From contig OX030968.1 of assembly GCA_943735955.1 (NCBI GenBank), positions 4,674,704 through 4,738,703 on the forward strand: 64,000 bases of DNA, given 5' to 3'. Position 1 is the stretch's first letter. Every line of letters begins with the position of its first letter. Position numbers and translations under genes: made by a program. This document shows, one piece after another, positions 22,370 through 33,500 of the stretch. Below the pieces are notes generated by a model. The model made no database searches. It saw nothing but the letters and a program-made list of their open reading frames with translations, and had not been told where the DNA came from. This DNA is from Piscicola geometra. Taxonomy: Eukaryota; Annelida; Clitellata; Hirudinida; Piscicolidae.

Positions 22370-23060
22370 TTTACAATTTTTTAAATTTTTTAAAAATATT
22401 TAATATATTTTTTAATTTATTTTTTCAATATTTTATAATTTTTAATTTCTTTTTTTGATATTTTATAATTTTTAATATATTTTTTATTTATTTTATAATT
22501 TTTAATATATTTTTTTATTATTTTATAATTTTTAATATATTTTTTTAAAATTTTATAATTTTTAATATATTTTGTAAATATTTTATAATTTTTAATATAT
22601 TTTTTTAATATTTTATACTTTTTAATATATTTTTTTAATATTTTATAATTTTTAATATATTTTTTAACATTTTATAATTTTTTATATATAATTTTAATAT
22701 TTTATAATTTTTAATATATTTTTTAAATATTTTATAATTTTTAATATATTTTCATAATATTTTATCATTTTAAATATATTTTTTTAATATTTTATCATTT
22801 TATTATATTTTTTTTATATTTTATAATTTTTAATATATATTTTTAATATTTTATAATTTTTAATATATTTTTTCAATATTTTATAATTTTTAATATATTT
22901 TTTTAATATTTTATAACTTTTAATATATTTTTTTAATATTTTATAATTTTTAATATATTTTTTAATATTTTATAATTTTAAATACATTTTTTTAATATTT
23001 TATAATTTTAAATATATTTTTTTGATATTTTATAATTTTAAATATTTTTTTTAATTTATT
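22370..23060. repeat. ~30-bp AT-only tandem array, right arm
   Basis: Units of type ATAATTTTTAATATATTTTT plus TTAATATTTT, the reverse complement of the left array at 12641-13480. Fewer units than on the left. Confidence 0.85.
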
Positions 23061-23264
23061 ATTTTATTTTAGCAAAATACCTATAAAAAATAAAGTCCGT
23101 TTTTAACTATTTTAAGGGGTGAATCGGTTGAGGGGTGAATCGGTTATGGGGTGAATCGGTTAAGGGGTGAATCGGTTATGGGATGAATCGGTTAAGGGGT
23201 GAATCGGTTATGGGGTGAATCGGTTATGGGGTGAATCGGTTAAGGGGTGAATCGACTGCATCCC
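23060..23264 (-). repeat. Right terminal inverted repeat with nine 16-bp units
   Basis: This mirrors 12426-12640: a unique segment ending TAAAGTCCGTTTTTAACTAT, then nine GGGGTGAATC units with GGTTAA/GGTTAT linkers, ending GAATCGACTGCATCCC. One unit carries GGGA instead of GGGG. It is followed by the target duplication 23265-23272. Confidence 0.9.
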
Positions 23265-23272
23265 TTTGACAG

Positions 23273-24190
23273 TACCTGTACCTACATAATCTTCTGTGTT
23301 ACACAGGTCAGCTGAAGTGAGGACAAAGAGCGTTGGTTAGAAAGAATAGGAAATTGAGGGATGAACTGAAAGTTGAAATAGAAAAGAATGGAGAAGTAAA
23401 ATGAATATTTGAACTAACGTGAAAGAAAAACAGCAAATATTAAAAAACAAGAATAAAAGTCAAGAAAATATCAAAAACAACAATCCCTACAGAAACAACA
23501 ACTGCCACAACTGCTTTCTCTGGCAGACACACCTTGAGCCTCCAAAGCCTTGTAGGGTTTCACACGCGTTTTTATCTTTAAGATGACAGCCACTTAGAAA
23601 TATATTCTGTTATGGTGGTTGCGATTCGGTGGTGTAGAGGACCCTTAGTGGTATGAAATAAGTTTGGGAAAAAAAATTATTGGTTGAGTATGTGATTATA
23701 ATTTTTATAAAGATGAAGATGATGATCTTGAAGAAAATTTAGATGATGATGATGATAGGGGCGACGGTGATGGTGATGTCGTTGATTAGAAACATAACTT
23801 GTTACTTAATCGACTTTTTAATATATTAACCAAAATAAAAACAAGGACTCATATCAAAAATCAATTATCAATGGAGATGAATGAAATTTAAATTTTGGAT
23901 TTTGAGATTTATTGAATAAAATGTGTGGAAAACACTTTCTCCAAAATCTCACAATCATTTTTGAGAAACAAACTACACTCACAAACAGCTATGAAGAACA
24001 AATCACAAAAACTAATTAAACCACAAACTCAAGCCCCTTACCACCAGCTTGAGAACGCGAGATAGAGCTCTTGGATCGTGGGCGCTTCATTGCAGCTTGA
24101 ACGTATGAAGCACTTCAAGACGTCTGCCACACAGAAGGTCGTTGGCAACACCAAGCCTGTGTCTAAATGGGCTCTTGATGTATAGCCTAA
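23273..24190 (-). pseudogene. Ly6-like pseudogene A, exons 1, 2 and 5' part of exon 3
   Basis: Exon 3 begins at 23311 after the same CTTCAG acceptor as its paralogues (D-L-C-N-T-E-D-Y) and is cut by the MULE at 23272. Exon 2 (23519-23606) keeps S-G-C-H ... N-A-C-E ... R-C-V-C-Q, but its donor reads GAAAGC instead of GTAAGC and its length no longer fits the phase. Exon 1 (about 24062-24184) has lost the ATG (ATA) and carries an in-frame TAG in the signal peptide. It is therefore dead independently of the insertion. It is the left-half partner of pseudogene B at 53250-54249. Confidence 0.8.
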
Positions 24191-24518
24191 AAATATTTAA
24201 TACATTTTGTGAAACAAACATACTTACATCCAGGGGCCAAACAATTATTTTATTCACTCAAAAATATTCTATTTTTCATTAGTGTTAGTAAAATGAGCAA
24301 AAATTGTTTAATATATAAAAAAGAAAATTATTTATTTGCGCTTTGAAAATAATGTGACACAACGTTTTTTATTCGAAATTATTAAACTCGGTTCGGAGTT
24401 CTTGTGAATGTTTATTGAGATGGATGTGAGCGCACTAGAGTCTTAAAATCTAATGAATGTTCAAAGTTAACAAATAAATATAGATTTGAGGCACTCTCCA
24501 CCATTCATGCACCCCTCA

Positions 24519-26281
24519 TCAACCCATGAGAAATGCAGCCATGACTGCAAAGACCACAAGAGCGACAGAAGCTGTGGTTGAGACACTGCTTGACTGAATA
24601 GGCGTTGAACTCTTGCTTCCAGGGGCAGTGGTTTTGACAGGGAGTTTGGCAGCGCCTTTACGTACATAATCTTCTGTGTTACACAGGTCAGCTGAGGTGA
24701 GGACAAAGGGCGTTGGTTAGAAAGAATAGGAAAATGAGTGGTGAACTGAAAGTTGAAACAGAAAAGAATGGAGAAGTAAAATGAATATTTGAACTAACGT
24801 GAACATCAACAAATACTGAAACCACAATAATAAAAGGCAAGAAACTTTTAAAAACAACAATCTCTACAAAAAAAAACAACTGCCACAGCGGCTTACTCTG
24901 GCAGAAGCACTTTGTGCCTCTGTTGATGGGTTCACACACGTTTTTATCGTCAGAATGACAGCCACTCACACAAATATTCTTTCCTGTGGTGGTCACGATG
25001 TCGTGGTGTAGTGGTGGCAAGAGAAGTTGAATAAAAAAGATTCACAAATGAGGTTTGTGAAGAATAATTGCTATAAAGACGAGAATGAGAATGATGAAGA
25101 AAACTAAGATGATTACGATTATGATTCTTATGACGATAATGATGGTGGTGGTGTCGACTATGATTAGAAAAACAAGCTAATATTTCATCGAATGGGTTAA
25201 CCCATTTATGACCACTATATGAAATAAAGTTGTCAACATGAATTTTACATTTAGACTTGCATTATATGGTTATAATAATAACTCAAGCAAAATTAAAAAC
25301 AATTGCTTGATAAGTTTTAGTGAGGCAAAATGTTGCAAAAACGCACCGTGAGCGAGAAAGGTGATCTAATTCTATGCAGTAAGAAATCATAAATTCACTT
25401 GTTCAAACCACATTTATTAAAACAGAAATAAATTGCAATCACAAATACTTTGACAACATTTGGAATTTAAAATTTTTTATTATAATAATTTTTATTATTA
25501 AAAATCAATTAGCAAAAAGCAAAATATTTAACGTGAATTACAACAGAACACTCATAAACTTTAGTGCCGTTGCAAAGACGACATCAACGACGACTGTTAT
25601 CTCAATTTTAATTTCTTTATCAATCTATAAAAGATAAAAAAATTATATTTTCTTCAATAAAAGCTTTAAGTGTGAAGTATTAGGTTTAGAATTTTTTCTA
25701 TAAAAAAAACATTCATCATAAAATTTAAGTTTGAATATTAATTTTATCAATTTCATAAGAAATAGAAAAAAAAAATTATTTTATTTTTGTGATAATAAAT
25801 ATTATAATATTAAAGATGTGAACTTATTTTGTATTAAAAATATTCGAATAAAATTAAGTATTAAAACTACAAAAAAAACAGAAAATAATATTGCGAAAAC
25901 GCAGAAGCAGCGGTAAATGGTAAAAAGAAACGAGGACTCATTTAAACTGGAGATGAATTTGAGTTTAAATAGGATTTTAGGTTTATTGAGTATACGATTG
26001 AAAAAAAAATTTAATCTTACAAACATCTTTGAGAAACAAATTAAACTCACAAACAGCTATGAAGAACAAGTCCTAAAATCTGATTAAACCATACACTCAA
26101 ACCACTAACCGCCAGATTTCAAATGCGCGATGAAGCAAGACTTAGTTTCATTTCCGATGCACTCTTCGACGGTGGGCTTATCTATACAAGATCCTCCTAA
26201 ATAACACTTCAAGGCGTCTGCCGCACAGAACATCGCTAGCAACACCAAGCCTGTGCTCATGAGAGTTCTTGATGAGTTCAT
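24519..26281 (-). CDS. Ly6/uPAR-domain GPI-anchored protein, gene 1 (three exons)
   Basis: Exon 1 is 26110-26281, exon 2 24897-24983, exon 3 24519-24691. All introns are GT-AG and both junctions are phase 1, giving 143 residues. Residues 1-23 form a signal peptide (M-N-S-S-R-T-L then a hydrophobic core ending C-A-A-D-A). The mature part starts L-K-C-Y and contains exactly ten cysteines ending in C-F-C-Q-T-D-L-C-N, the signature end of the three-finger Ly6/uPAR fold. A Ser/Thr-rich stalk (S-S-T-P-I-Q-S-S-S) precedes a C-terminal hydrophobic stretch of about 16 residues without a basic tail, typical of a GPI-attachment signal. A TTTATT at 24411-24416 supplies an AATAAA signal on the minus strand. 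The protein is expected on the outer cell surface; ligand unknown. The paralogue at 54582-59098 shares all features. Confidence 0.9.
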
Positions 26282-26834
26282 CTGTGGATGGAAGTTGTGG
26301 AGTTGTGATCAGTAGAGTGCTATTGGGAGTGAGTGGAAGGGAGATTGAGGGTTGATTGAACAATTTGAAAAGAGGTAACGAAAAATGTTTAAAAAGTTTT
26401 AAGTTAAGAAAATGTATTGAAACTAATTTAAATTTAATGCTGGTTTAATCCTACCTTAACAAATAATTATAAAGTGAAATATTATAAACAAATAAGTGAA
26501 CGTCTCTTTGACGTAAAAACAAAGAATACACACTTTTAGTTTTAATTTTTATTGAGGAACGGAAATTGAAAAATCTCATTAATAATTTTCTTGAAAGGGT
26601 CAGTCTTTCAATTTCTGTGAAGTATATATATTTTCCTATTTTTTGTTTATTTGAAAATCTAACATTTATATTTATATTTTATTATCTGTTTAGTTTGGTA
26701 AAAAAACATTTCTATTTCATTTTAAATAAAATGAATTATTACAAATACGCACACATATTCTTCGCGTCACACGCACACAAAGGCCCACAAATCTGAACAA
26801 AGGCTGGTCAATCAAACTACTCTCAAACATTGAG
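26282..26834. other. Spacer upstream of Ly6 gene 1
   Basis: The sequence directly 5' of the start codon (about 26282-26540 on the plus strand) is conserved upstream of gene 2 (59099-59420), so it likely holds the promoter and 5' untranslated region. No element is recognised with confidence. The 26566-26796 open frame is AT-rich noise. Confidence 0.45.
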
Positions 26835-26885
26835 CACTCTTGAATTTGATAAAAGAGCGCTATAGAAATTTATTTGATGGATTGA
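26835..26885 (+). mobile_element. CR1-like LINE 3' end remnant
   Basis: AAGAGCGCTATAGAAATTTA ends in GATTGATTGATT, the same terminal sequence and (ATTG)n tail found, in opposite orientation, at 31878-31960 and 59690-59760. Confidence 0.65.
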
Positions 26886-28250
26886 TTGATTTTATGAACG
26901 GGGTAAGGTTCGTTCCTCCGTCGAGTCAACAAGGACCACTTCAAGTCATTCGGAATGTGTTGTGACTGGCTCTCTGTGTGTGCGAGATGGCTGATGATGC
27001 CGATCCTGGCACGGAAAGCTCGGGAACATAAGGGACAAAGGATGAGTGGGATGTCTCCGGTAGGGTTGACAGCGTGGGATTTTTGGACTTGCCTCTTCTT
27101 TTCTGCGGCGGTGATCCTGTTTGCCTCGCAGGTCACGTACCTTAGTGAATTGAAGAGCGCCAGGTGGAACAATTTGTTGCAGCTTGTTCCTAGGTTTTTA
27201 CGTTGATGACAAACGCTTTTAGTGAGGTTTTTAGAATGCATTTGAAGCATTTATTTCGCCCACCCTGAGACCGCTGGCTATGCAGAAGTTCACCATTAAG
27301 GGCATTTGGATAATGAGCCCTGCCCAGCAAAGCTGAGATTGCATTAGGAGGGTGAAAAGGCTGAGAAGACCTGCTATGGACAGTACCACTAAGTATGGGA
27401 TTTTGTCTTGCTATTTATGCTGAAGATTTTCCTGAGGCTTGTTGTGTGAAAGTGGTTCAACTTCCTATCATGGCGTTGATACACAGTCCACGTTTCACAT
27501 ACTGTGGGAAGCACGACAGTTCTGTATATTTTCAGCTTTGTCTTGGTGGTGATGCCTCTTGTTCCAGACGTTAGGGTACAACCTGCTAAAGGTGGAACTG
27601 GCTCTAGCAATCCTGACATTCACTTCGTCATCGATAGTGACACTTTGGGATAGTGTACTGCCTAGGTAGGTGAAGCAGTCCACTCTGTTGAGCCTTTGTC
27701 CATTGACCGTGGTGTTGAGCTCAACGTAGGGCCATCCAGATGCTGGCTGATGGAGGATTTAACTCTTTTTTGTGCTGACTAAAGTTTCTGCAGGCGCTGG
27801 AAAACAAGTTAACGCAGCGTTGCATGACGGCTTCTGAGACAGCATTGAGAATACAGTCATCAGCAAACAGCAGGTCTCTGAGGGTGTCTGTCGTAACTTT
27901 GGTTTTTGCCTGGAGCCTCCGAAAGTTGAACAGTTTGACATCTGTGCGGTACTTTAGATTGACACCAACCACCTCATCTCTGAAGGCATCGGTCAGCATG
28001 GCTGAAAACATAAGGCTAAACAGACATGGTGCCAGGACGCAGCCTTGCTTGACCCCGTTGATAACTGGAAAAGGATCAGATGATTCTCCACTGTCCTGGA
28101 CTCTGGCCTGCTGTCCATCGTGGAATTTTTGCACCAAAACGATGAATTTCCTTAGACAACCGTACTTGGCCATGATCTTCCACAGACCCTCTCTACAGAC
28201 GGTGTCGAAAACCATAGTGAGACCCACATTTGTAAAAAATTAGTAAGAGT
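26886..28250 (-). mobile_element. LINE fragment with reverse transcriptase C-half and zinc finger
   Basis: On the minus strand: F-D-T-V-C-R-E-G-L-W-K-I-M (motif A, about 28190), G-V-K-Q-G-C-V-L-A-P (28060), L-L-F-A-D-D-C (27870), F-T-Y-L-G-S-T-L-S-Q (27675), a segment with C-E-T-W-T-V-Y-Q (27480), and a C-terminal C-P-L-C-x-R-A-F-R-A-R-I-G-x-x-S-H-L zinc finger near 27050. Frameshifts near 27740 and 27390 break it. It shows the original continuation of the LINE that is interrupted at 3248. Its 5' end near 28250 is truncated. Confidence 0.8.
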
Positions 28251-29190
28251 TTTGCTCCTGACACGTATAGACTAAACGTAGCAATGCTACGTCGTAGCAT
28301 TGGTTTTATTTTTCATTCTAACATGTCTTTAGCTCCTCAAATTCTATCTGTTTTTAAATCTTGTTATTTCCACAATCGTTTCAGCAAAAATCTGGAATTG
28401 AAGACATTTATGAAAATGAACAGCATATATTATGAATAATATATTTATATATCTTTTAAATAATTTGACTTTTAAAAATTTATTTGGACTATATTAAAAA
28501 TAAAAGTCATTTTTTTCATCTTGTTTAACTGTAAATGTAACTAAAAAAAGTAACTGAAACAGAAATAGTAACTGAAAAATTCAAATTTGCATAACTGTAA
28601 CTTGAACTGGAAAATCACTGGGTTGGCCACTTCATCGGTTGTCGATAAACTGCACGCGAAAGAAAGCGTGCTGCATGTGTTAAATGCACATTTTCTTTTG
28701 CACATGATCTGCGTTTTATTCATTTTGTTTTTACCTTTCAAAAATTGATATTTTATTTTATTGATATTTTTAAAATCTCAAATTCCTAATGTTTGAAGCA
28801 AAACCTAAATATTAAAAATTCAGTTTATGTACTTTTATTGTCTTTCACTTTTACTATTTTCGTCTCATTTTTGCTATAGAATGTTTAACATTGCCGCTAT
28901 TAATGACTTATTTGAGAATTTTCCAGCTTGTTCTGTTCCTTTACATCTTCCAAAAGATGGAACAACTTATCTATATGTTTGGCTAGAACATTCGAGAAAA
29001 AGTCAAAGCGAACTCGCGTAATTTTGTTTTTAACAGGGCTTACATTTCTTTAGTATGTGATTTAAACTCTTACTTGAATAACTCCCACCTCTCAAACACC
29101 ACCCAAATAGACGAAAGAATCCACCGTCAGTGTCTCTTCCTGATTCCAATCTGCTTTGATTAATATAAATTGACTGAAATAAATTGCTAT
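28251..29190. other. Mixed repeat region, no recognised gene
   Basis: At 28636-28715 there is a segment (GATAAACTGCACGCGAAAGA onward) that is inverted relative to 29680-29750. An exon-like frame at 28880-29020 follows a polypyrimidine tract and TATAG, but it has no recognisable family. From 29025 the sequence is shared with 60788-60950. Confidence 0.4.
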
Positions 29191-29530
29191 ATTTAAATAG
29201 TAGTCTTAAATCGGTTAAATAAATTGTTATGTTTTAAAATCTTTTAAATAAATTGTTATGTTTTAAAATCTTTTAAATAAATTGTTATGTTTTAAAATCA
29301 GTAAAATAAATTGTTATGTTTTAAAATCAGTAAAATAAATTGTTATGTTTTAAAATCAGTTGAATAAATTGTTATGTTTTAAAATCAGTTAAATAAATTG
29401 TTCTGTTTTAAAATCAGTAAAATAAATTGTTATGTTTTAAAATCAGTTGAATAAATTGTTATGTTTTAAAATCAGTTAAATAAATTGTTATGTTTTAAAA
29501 TCATTTAAATAAAATGTTATGTTTTAACTT
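29190..29530. repeat. 28-29-bp minisatellite (GTTAAATAAATTGTTATGTT unit)
   Basis: About eleven to twelve units containing AAATAAATTGTTATGTTTTA and AAATCAG. The duplicate at 60965-61105 has only about four units, so the array has changed length since duplication. Confidence 0.92.
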
Positions 29531-29734
29531 TTTTCCCCCATTTTTCAAAATTTGTATACATTTTTTTATAATTTTAGAATAAAAAAAACAATTTTAAAGG
29601 TTTCTGCAAATAATTAAACAAATTTTAAAAATTTACTTTTTTCAAATCTTTCTGCTTTTTACCCCATCAATCCGCAGAATATAACGCGCAAAATCAAATG
29701 TGCATTTACCACATGCAGCGCGCTTTCTTTCGTG

Positions 29735-30010
29735 TACAGTTTATCTAGAACCCACGTCGTCAGGCACGATTCACTGTCCAAGAAGGTGCTACAGGGCACG
29801 CTACAAGGAAGTCGTCGTCGAAGCCGTCAGGAAAAGAGCTGGATGGACAATGTGAAAGAGTGGACGTCTCTTTCCTTTAGCAGTCTCTCAACGCTGCTAA
29901 CAACAGAACTGAATGGCGGAGGAGAGCTGCGTCCTCTTCTTTGATTCCCCCAACGACCAATTCGGTCACGAGCATTATGGCGATGCTATGCCAGGATAAC
30001 CTATCAGAAA
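29735..30010 (+). mobile_element. LINE C-terminal fragment, left copy
   Basis: The plus strand contains H-D-S-L-S-K-K-V-L-Q-G-T-L-Q-G and R-R-x-R-Q-x-K-S-W-M-D-N-V-K-E-W, a run I know from the C-terminus of endonuclease/reverse transcriptase LINEs in many animals. It continues in a shifted frame to about 30010. Duplicate at 61304-61575. Confidence 0.7.
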
Positions 30011-30180
30011 GAGACACTAAATGCTCAATATACGCTGTATTCATGTGTTACAGGCAACGTGTTGAATTGTTTAGAAAAATTCGAGAATAATTTATTAGAG
30101 AAATCAAAAAGGAGTATTAGAGAAATTGATTTGTAAACTCAAATGAATTGTTTCTGACTCGGACAGCCATTGAACAGCTG

Positions 30181-30631
30181 TTAGTCTCTGCAATGTAGCT
30201 CAAATTGGGTGGCAGTTGGATTTGGATGTCTTTCTTTCACTCTTGTATGAACAATACACTTGTTGTAGATCTGCGACGGGTCCCAATCAAATGCATTGCA
30301 AGTTCCACAGCCCAATTCATGGCAGCGTTTCATACAAGCGAGCAAAGTTGTTATATTAGAATCACTGGTACCACCTTCTGAATGCTCTAATTTGAACAAG
30401 ACAAAATCTGGAAGAATGGTTTTGAAACACAGGATGTAGAACGTAGTCAGTATAGCAAACGAATTTTAAATTTGTGTTTTTTGATTTCATGAATTCATCA
30501 TGCATTGAAAAGTAAAATTTAAAAACTATGGCGATAAGGAGTGGCTTACACATTGATTTAGCTTCTTTTGCTCCACTTTTTTTAAACTGCACCAAGGCCA
30601 GGAAAAGAGCAAATGCGAGAAAACACTTCAT
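30181..30631 (-). CDS. Secreted apple/PAN-like cysteine-rich protein (two exons)
   Basis: Exon 1 is 30550-30631 (start codon 30629-30631) and exon 2 is 30181-30407. The single intron (142 nt) is GT-AG, phase 1, and the product is 102 residues. Residues 1 to about 21 form a signal peptide (M-K-C-F-L-A-F-A-L-F-L-A-L-V-Q-F). The mature part has six cysteines in the order A-C-x3-R-C-x4-G-C-G-T-C-N-A-F-D-W ... N-K-C ... L-H-C. The C-x-x-C-x-A-F-D-W ... C core resembles apple/PAN domains, which bind proteins or sugars outside the cell; at this length it would be a single domain. It has a nonsense-mutated duplicate at 61799-62249. The apple/PAN assignment is by motif only. Confidence 0.72.
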
Positions 30632-30899
30632 TGCAACGTTTGAATTACTTTAGAAAACCCGCAAATCTCAATCTTCTTAGTTAAAATCGACTTTCTCATA
30701 TGCTATTTCATCCTATTTTACATAAAATCATTAGCGTTTCATTGAATCAGTAGAAGTTGATTCTTTAGTTTAACGCATTTATTGATGAAATATGTAAATT
30801 TCTTTTTTTTTAATATTCTTATTCTGTTTAAATAGTGAACTTTTCAGATGAATTTGCATTTTTCCCGATGAATTCAGCTTAAGAACGTGTTAGTTTATT

Positions 30900-31865
30900 T
30901 AGGATTGGTCCTTTAGAACGGTTTGCATTTAAATGAGACTTCAAAAATCATTCGAACTCGTAGTCCACAATAGTCATAAATACATCACACCATCAGTTAG
31001 AAATCCATCCATTCAACGCACTAACAAACTAACTATCTTAGATCATGGGCGGCGATCCTGGGGGGGTCCTGGGGTCAGATCGCGCCCCTGTCTTAGTATC
31101 ACATTCACCGACACTCTCAACATTTCACCACACATAAATCATATTATCAAAAACTGCTTTCAAACTTTTCAAGCCATCAAAACAATCCGTTCCCATGGAC
31201 TCTTTGGTGCCAAACTCTTTGACATCACTGAGTCACTCATCATCTCTCACCTTAAGTATGCAGCTCCTTCTTGGTCTGGTTTTACTAATCAGCAACAAAT
31301 CAATCAACTTCAGTCCATTATTAATAAACTAATTAGACTTAAATATCTTCCCTCTCACTACCCATCTATCACTTCTATTTTTAGCACTTTAGACACAAAA
31401 CTATTTTTAAAATATCCACTAACTCTGACTACGTTCTTTACCAAATTCTACCTTCTCTTAAAATATTTACACATAACTTAAGACCCCGTAAGCACAATTT
31501 TGATAAACCAATATATAACCCGTTTGAAAGCAAAACATTCCTCCCTCGTCTTCTGAAACATCTCATTCTATAGTTTATATTTATATTATCATTTCTGATT
31601 TGTAATATTTATTTATTTATTGATTATCATATTCACCATATCGTTGGTCGAGCTGTCTTAATTTTTATCCATTATTATTTGCATTAGAATCTAATATTTA
31701 TCTTTTAGTTATGATATATTTTAAACGTATATTATTTTTTATTTTTAAATTTCAATTTGTTTCGCTTTTTCGATTTGTTTTGGTTTTTTTGTTCACTTTT
31801 TATTTTTTGTATTTTTCTAACATGGCTTGCGTCTAGCCGTGAAGAATAAAAATTATTTTTAAAAA
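30900..31865 (+). mobile_element. Jockey/I-like LINE 3' end (C-terminal frame plus 3' UTR), left copy
   Basis: The plus strand encodes the late reverse-transcriptase/C-terminal region (H-L-K-Y-A-A-P-S-W-S-G, Q-S-I-I-N-K-L-I-R) ending in L-L-K-H-L-I-L with a stop near 31572. A conserved 3' region then ends GTGAAGAATAAAAATTATTT TTAAAAATAG. The right copy at 62520-63440 ends at the same base, marking the 3' end of the element. It is 5'-truncated; the sequence from 30933 to 31060 belongs to the join. Confidence 0.65.
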
Positions 31866-31876
31866 TAGGGGGAGTT

Positions 31877-32467
31877 CAATCAATCAATCAATCAATCAAA
31901 TCAATTTCTATAGCGCTCTTCCTCAAATTCAAGAGCGCTGGTAAATGAATTTGTTAAACAGATATGTCTTCAGATCCTTACGAAAAGTAAATAATGATAT
32001 AGAAGTAGTTAAATAAGGAGGTGATGAGTTTCAAATATATGGACATCTTTAAACTTTAAAGTTTAAAGAAGGGTCATCTAAGTAAGGTAATAATTGTCTA
32101 ATACGTAGTCATGTGTAGAAGATTCGTTCTAACAGTCTGTCCTTCATCTGCAGAGCTCATCTGCCTTGTGAAGTAGGTAGCCAGTGGGTTCTTGCATACT
32201 GTGCATTGTTGCTCAATTTGAGGCCTTGGCACTTCTTCCGTTTAAAATAAGTTTTTATTGTAGTCCGTTAGACAGTTATTGGTTGAAGATTTTAATTCCG
32301 AGAGCAAAATAAATTTAAGACCAGAAAACAATAAAAGATATAAATTATAATTACTATAATTATTTGAAATTAAAAAAAACTAAATTATTAGATAAGACAA
32401 TCTATTTAACAAAATCATTAAGCGGTTAAAGCGGCTGCCAAGATGGGAGCTGCTAACCAAAAAAAAA
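31877..32467 (-). mobile_element. Insertion specific to the left copy, with CR1-like 3' end
   Basis: In the right half, GGGGGAGTTTGCTCAAGATG is continuous (63442-63460). Here 591 bp are inserted between AGTT (31873-31876) and a second AGTT (32468-32471). The insert starts with (CAAT)n and the CR1-like 3' end (TTTCTATAGCGCTCTT), reading the LINE on the minus strand to about 32110. It then has other AT-rich sequence (32230-32290 resembles the centre of the foldback at 40505-40945). Confidence 0.7.
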
Positions 32468-33060
32468 AGTTTGCTCAAGATGAACCGGTTTTAAAGATGG
32501 AACGAGCCTATTTACAATTGTGCGCTTAAATTTCTTTTCCTTTTATATCTATGCATCCATCATAGATGCACATTTTAATGTTGGTTTCGTTTTGGAAATT
32601 TGTCTCATTCAATAAGAATACTTGAAAAACTGATTTCTATAAGAATTGTTAAAATATAGAGATAACATTTTTCTTTTTTTTCTCAACTTCCGAAGATGAA
32701 TAATTTCAATTTTTATTTGTTATGAGACGATGCAATACAGTTTTATTGTGTGCAAATTGTAAAATTAAAAGCTGAGTGATTGGCCTGTTATGACCATAAA
32801 TGTGTGCATGGTCATAGTTTCCTAACATGGAATACGAATAATTTTCTGAAAGGAAATTTAGAATGAGACTGTAGATGTCATTAGTTCTCTATAGAGTATA
32901 TAATTTACATAGACTATATAGAGTATATTTTAAATTTAACAATAATTCTGTTATTTGCAAACAAATAAATTCAGAAATCGAAGCAAATAAATTTAGAAAT
33001 CGAAGCAAATAAATGCTTGTATGACCTCCTAGAAAAAAAAATAATACATGAACTTCTTAA
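32468..33060. other. Duplicated AT-rich segment ending in short minisatellite
   Basis: Collinear with 63445-64000. It carries TATAGACTATATAGAGTATA (about 32890-32930) and two to three 23-bp units GCAAATAAATGTAGAAATCG-type at 32955-33020. No gene seen. Confidence 0.6.
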
Positions 33061-33129
33061 TTAAATTCTCAAATTAAAAGAATTGTTATTAATAACAAAT
33101 GTTTTCATTGATTTACAAAATAAATTAAT

Positions 33130-33500
33130 TAAAGTGATTGGAAATTATAAGTGGTTTAATTATTTTCTTAAAATTAAGGGTTTGCTGTATATTCTTCAAA
33201 TTCAATGGCAATCTGTTCCAGAGTTGGAGCCCTGGATTGATTGGAATATTTAGATAGAAGTTAGTTCTTGGTGTTTGTAAGTAATAATCAGACTTAATTC
33301 TCAATGTTCGTGTGCAGTTGGATGTGAAGGAATGTATTAAGTGTGTAAAATAGGAGGATGTGTTTTTTATTATAAGTTTATGAAAAAGAATATAGGTTTT
33401 AAGGATGTATAACTGATTAATTGTTAAAAATTGATCTGGAAGATACAGATGAGATAGAATTGCCTTTTGTGAAAGCGTATTGGCTAGGTGATAGAATATT
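33130..33500 (-). mobile_element. LINE C-terminal fragment
   Basis: The minus strand reads P-R-T-N-F-Y-L-N-I-P ... G-L-Q-L-W-N-R-L-P-L-N-L-K ... F-K-K-I-I, the usual last residues of jockey/CR1-type LINE proteins. It is followed (higher coordinates) by degenerate sequence. Isolated remnant. Confidence 0.6.

Noticed and set aside
21059..23264. A separate nested 2.2-kb MULE insertion
   Set aside because: The left boundary has no copy of the TTTGACAG duplication and the sequence after the first two units does not follow the normal terminus; kept only as a possibility in the findings.
25731..26050. Open frames in the Ly6 intron
   Set aside because: AT-rich, Ile/Lys/Asn/Phe-dominated frames inside an intron; not conserved in the duplicate.
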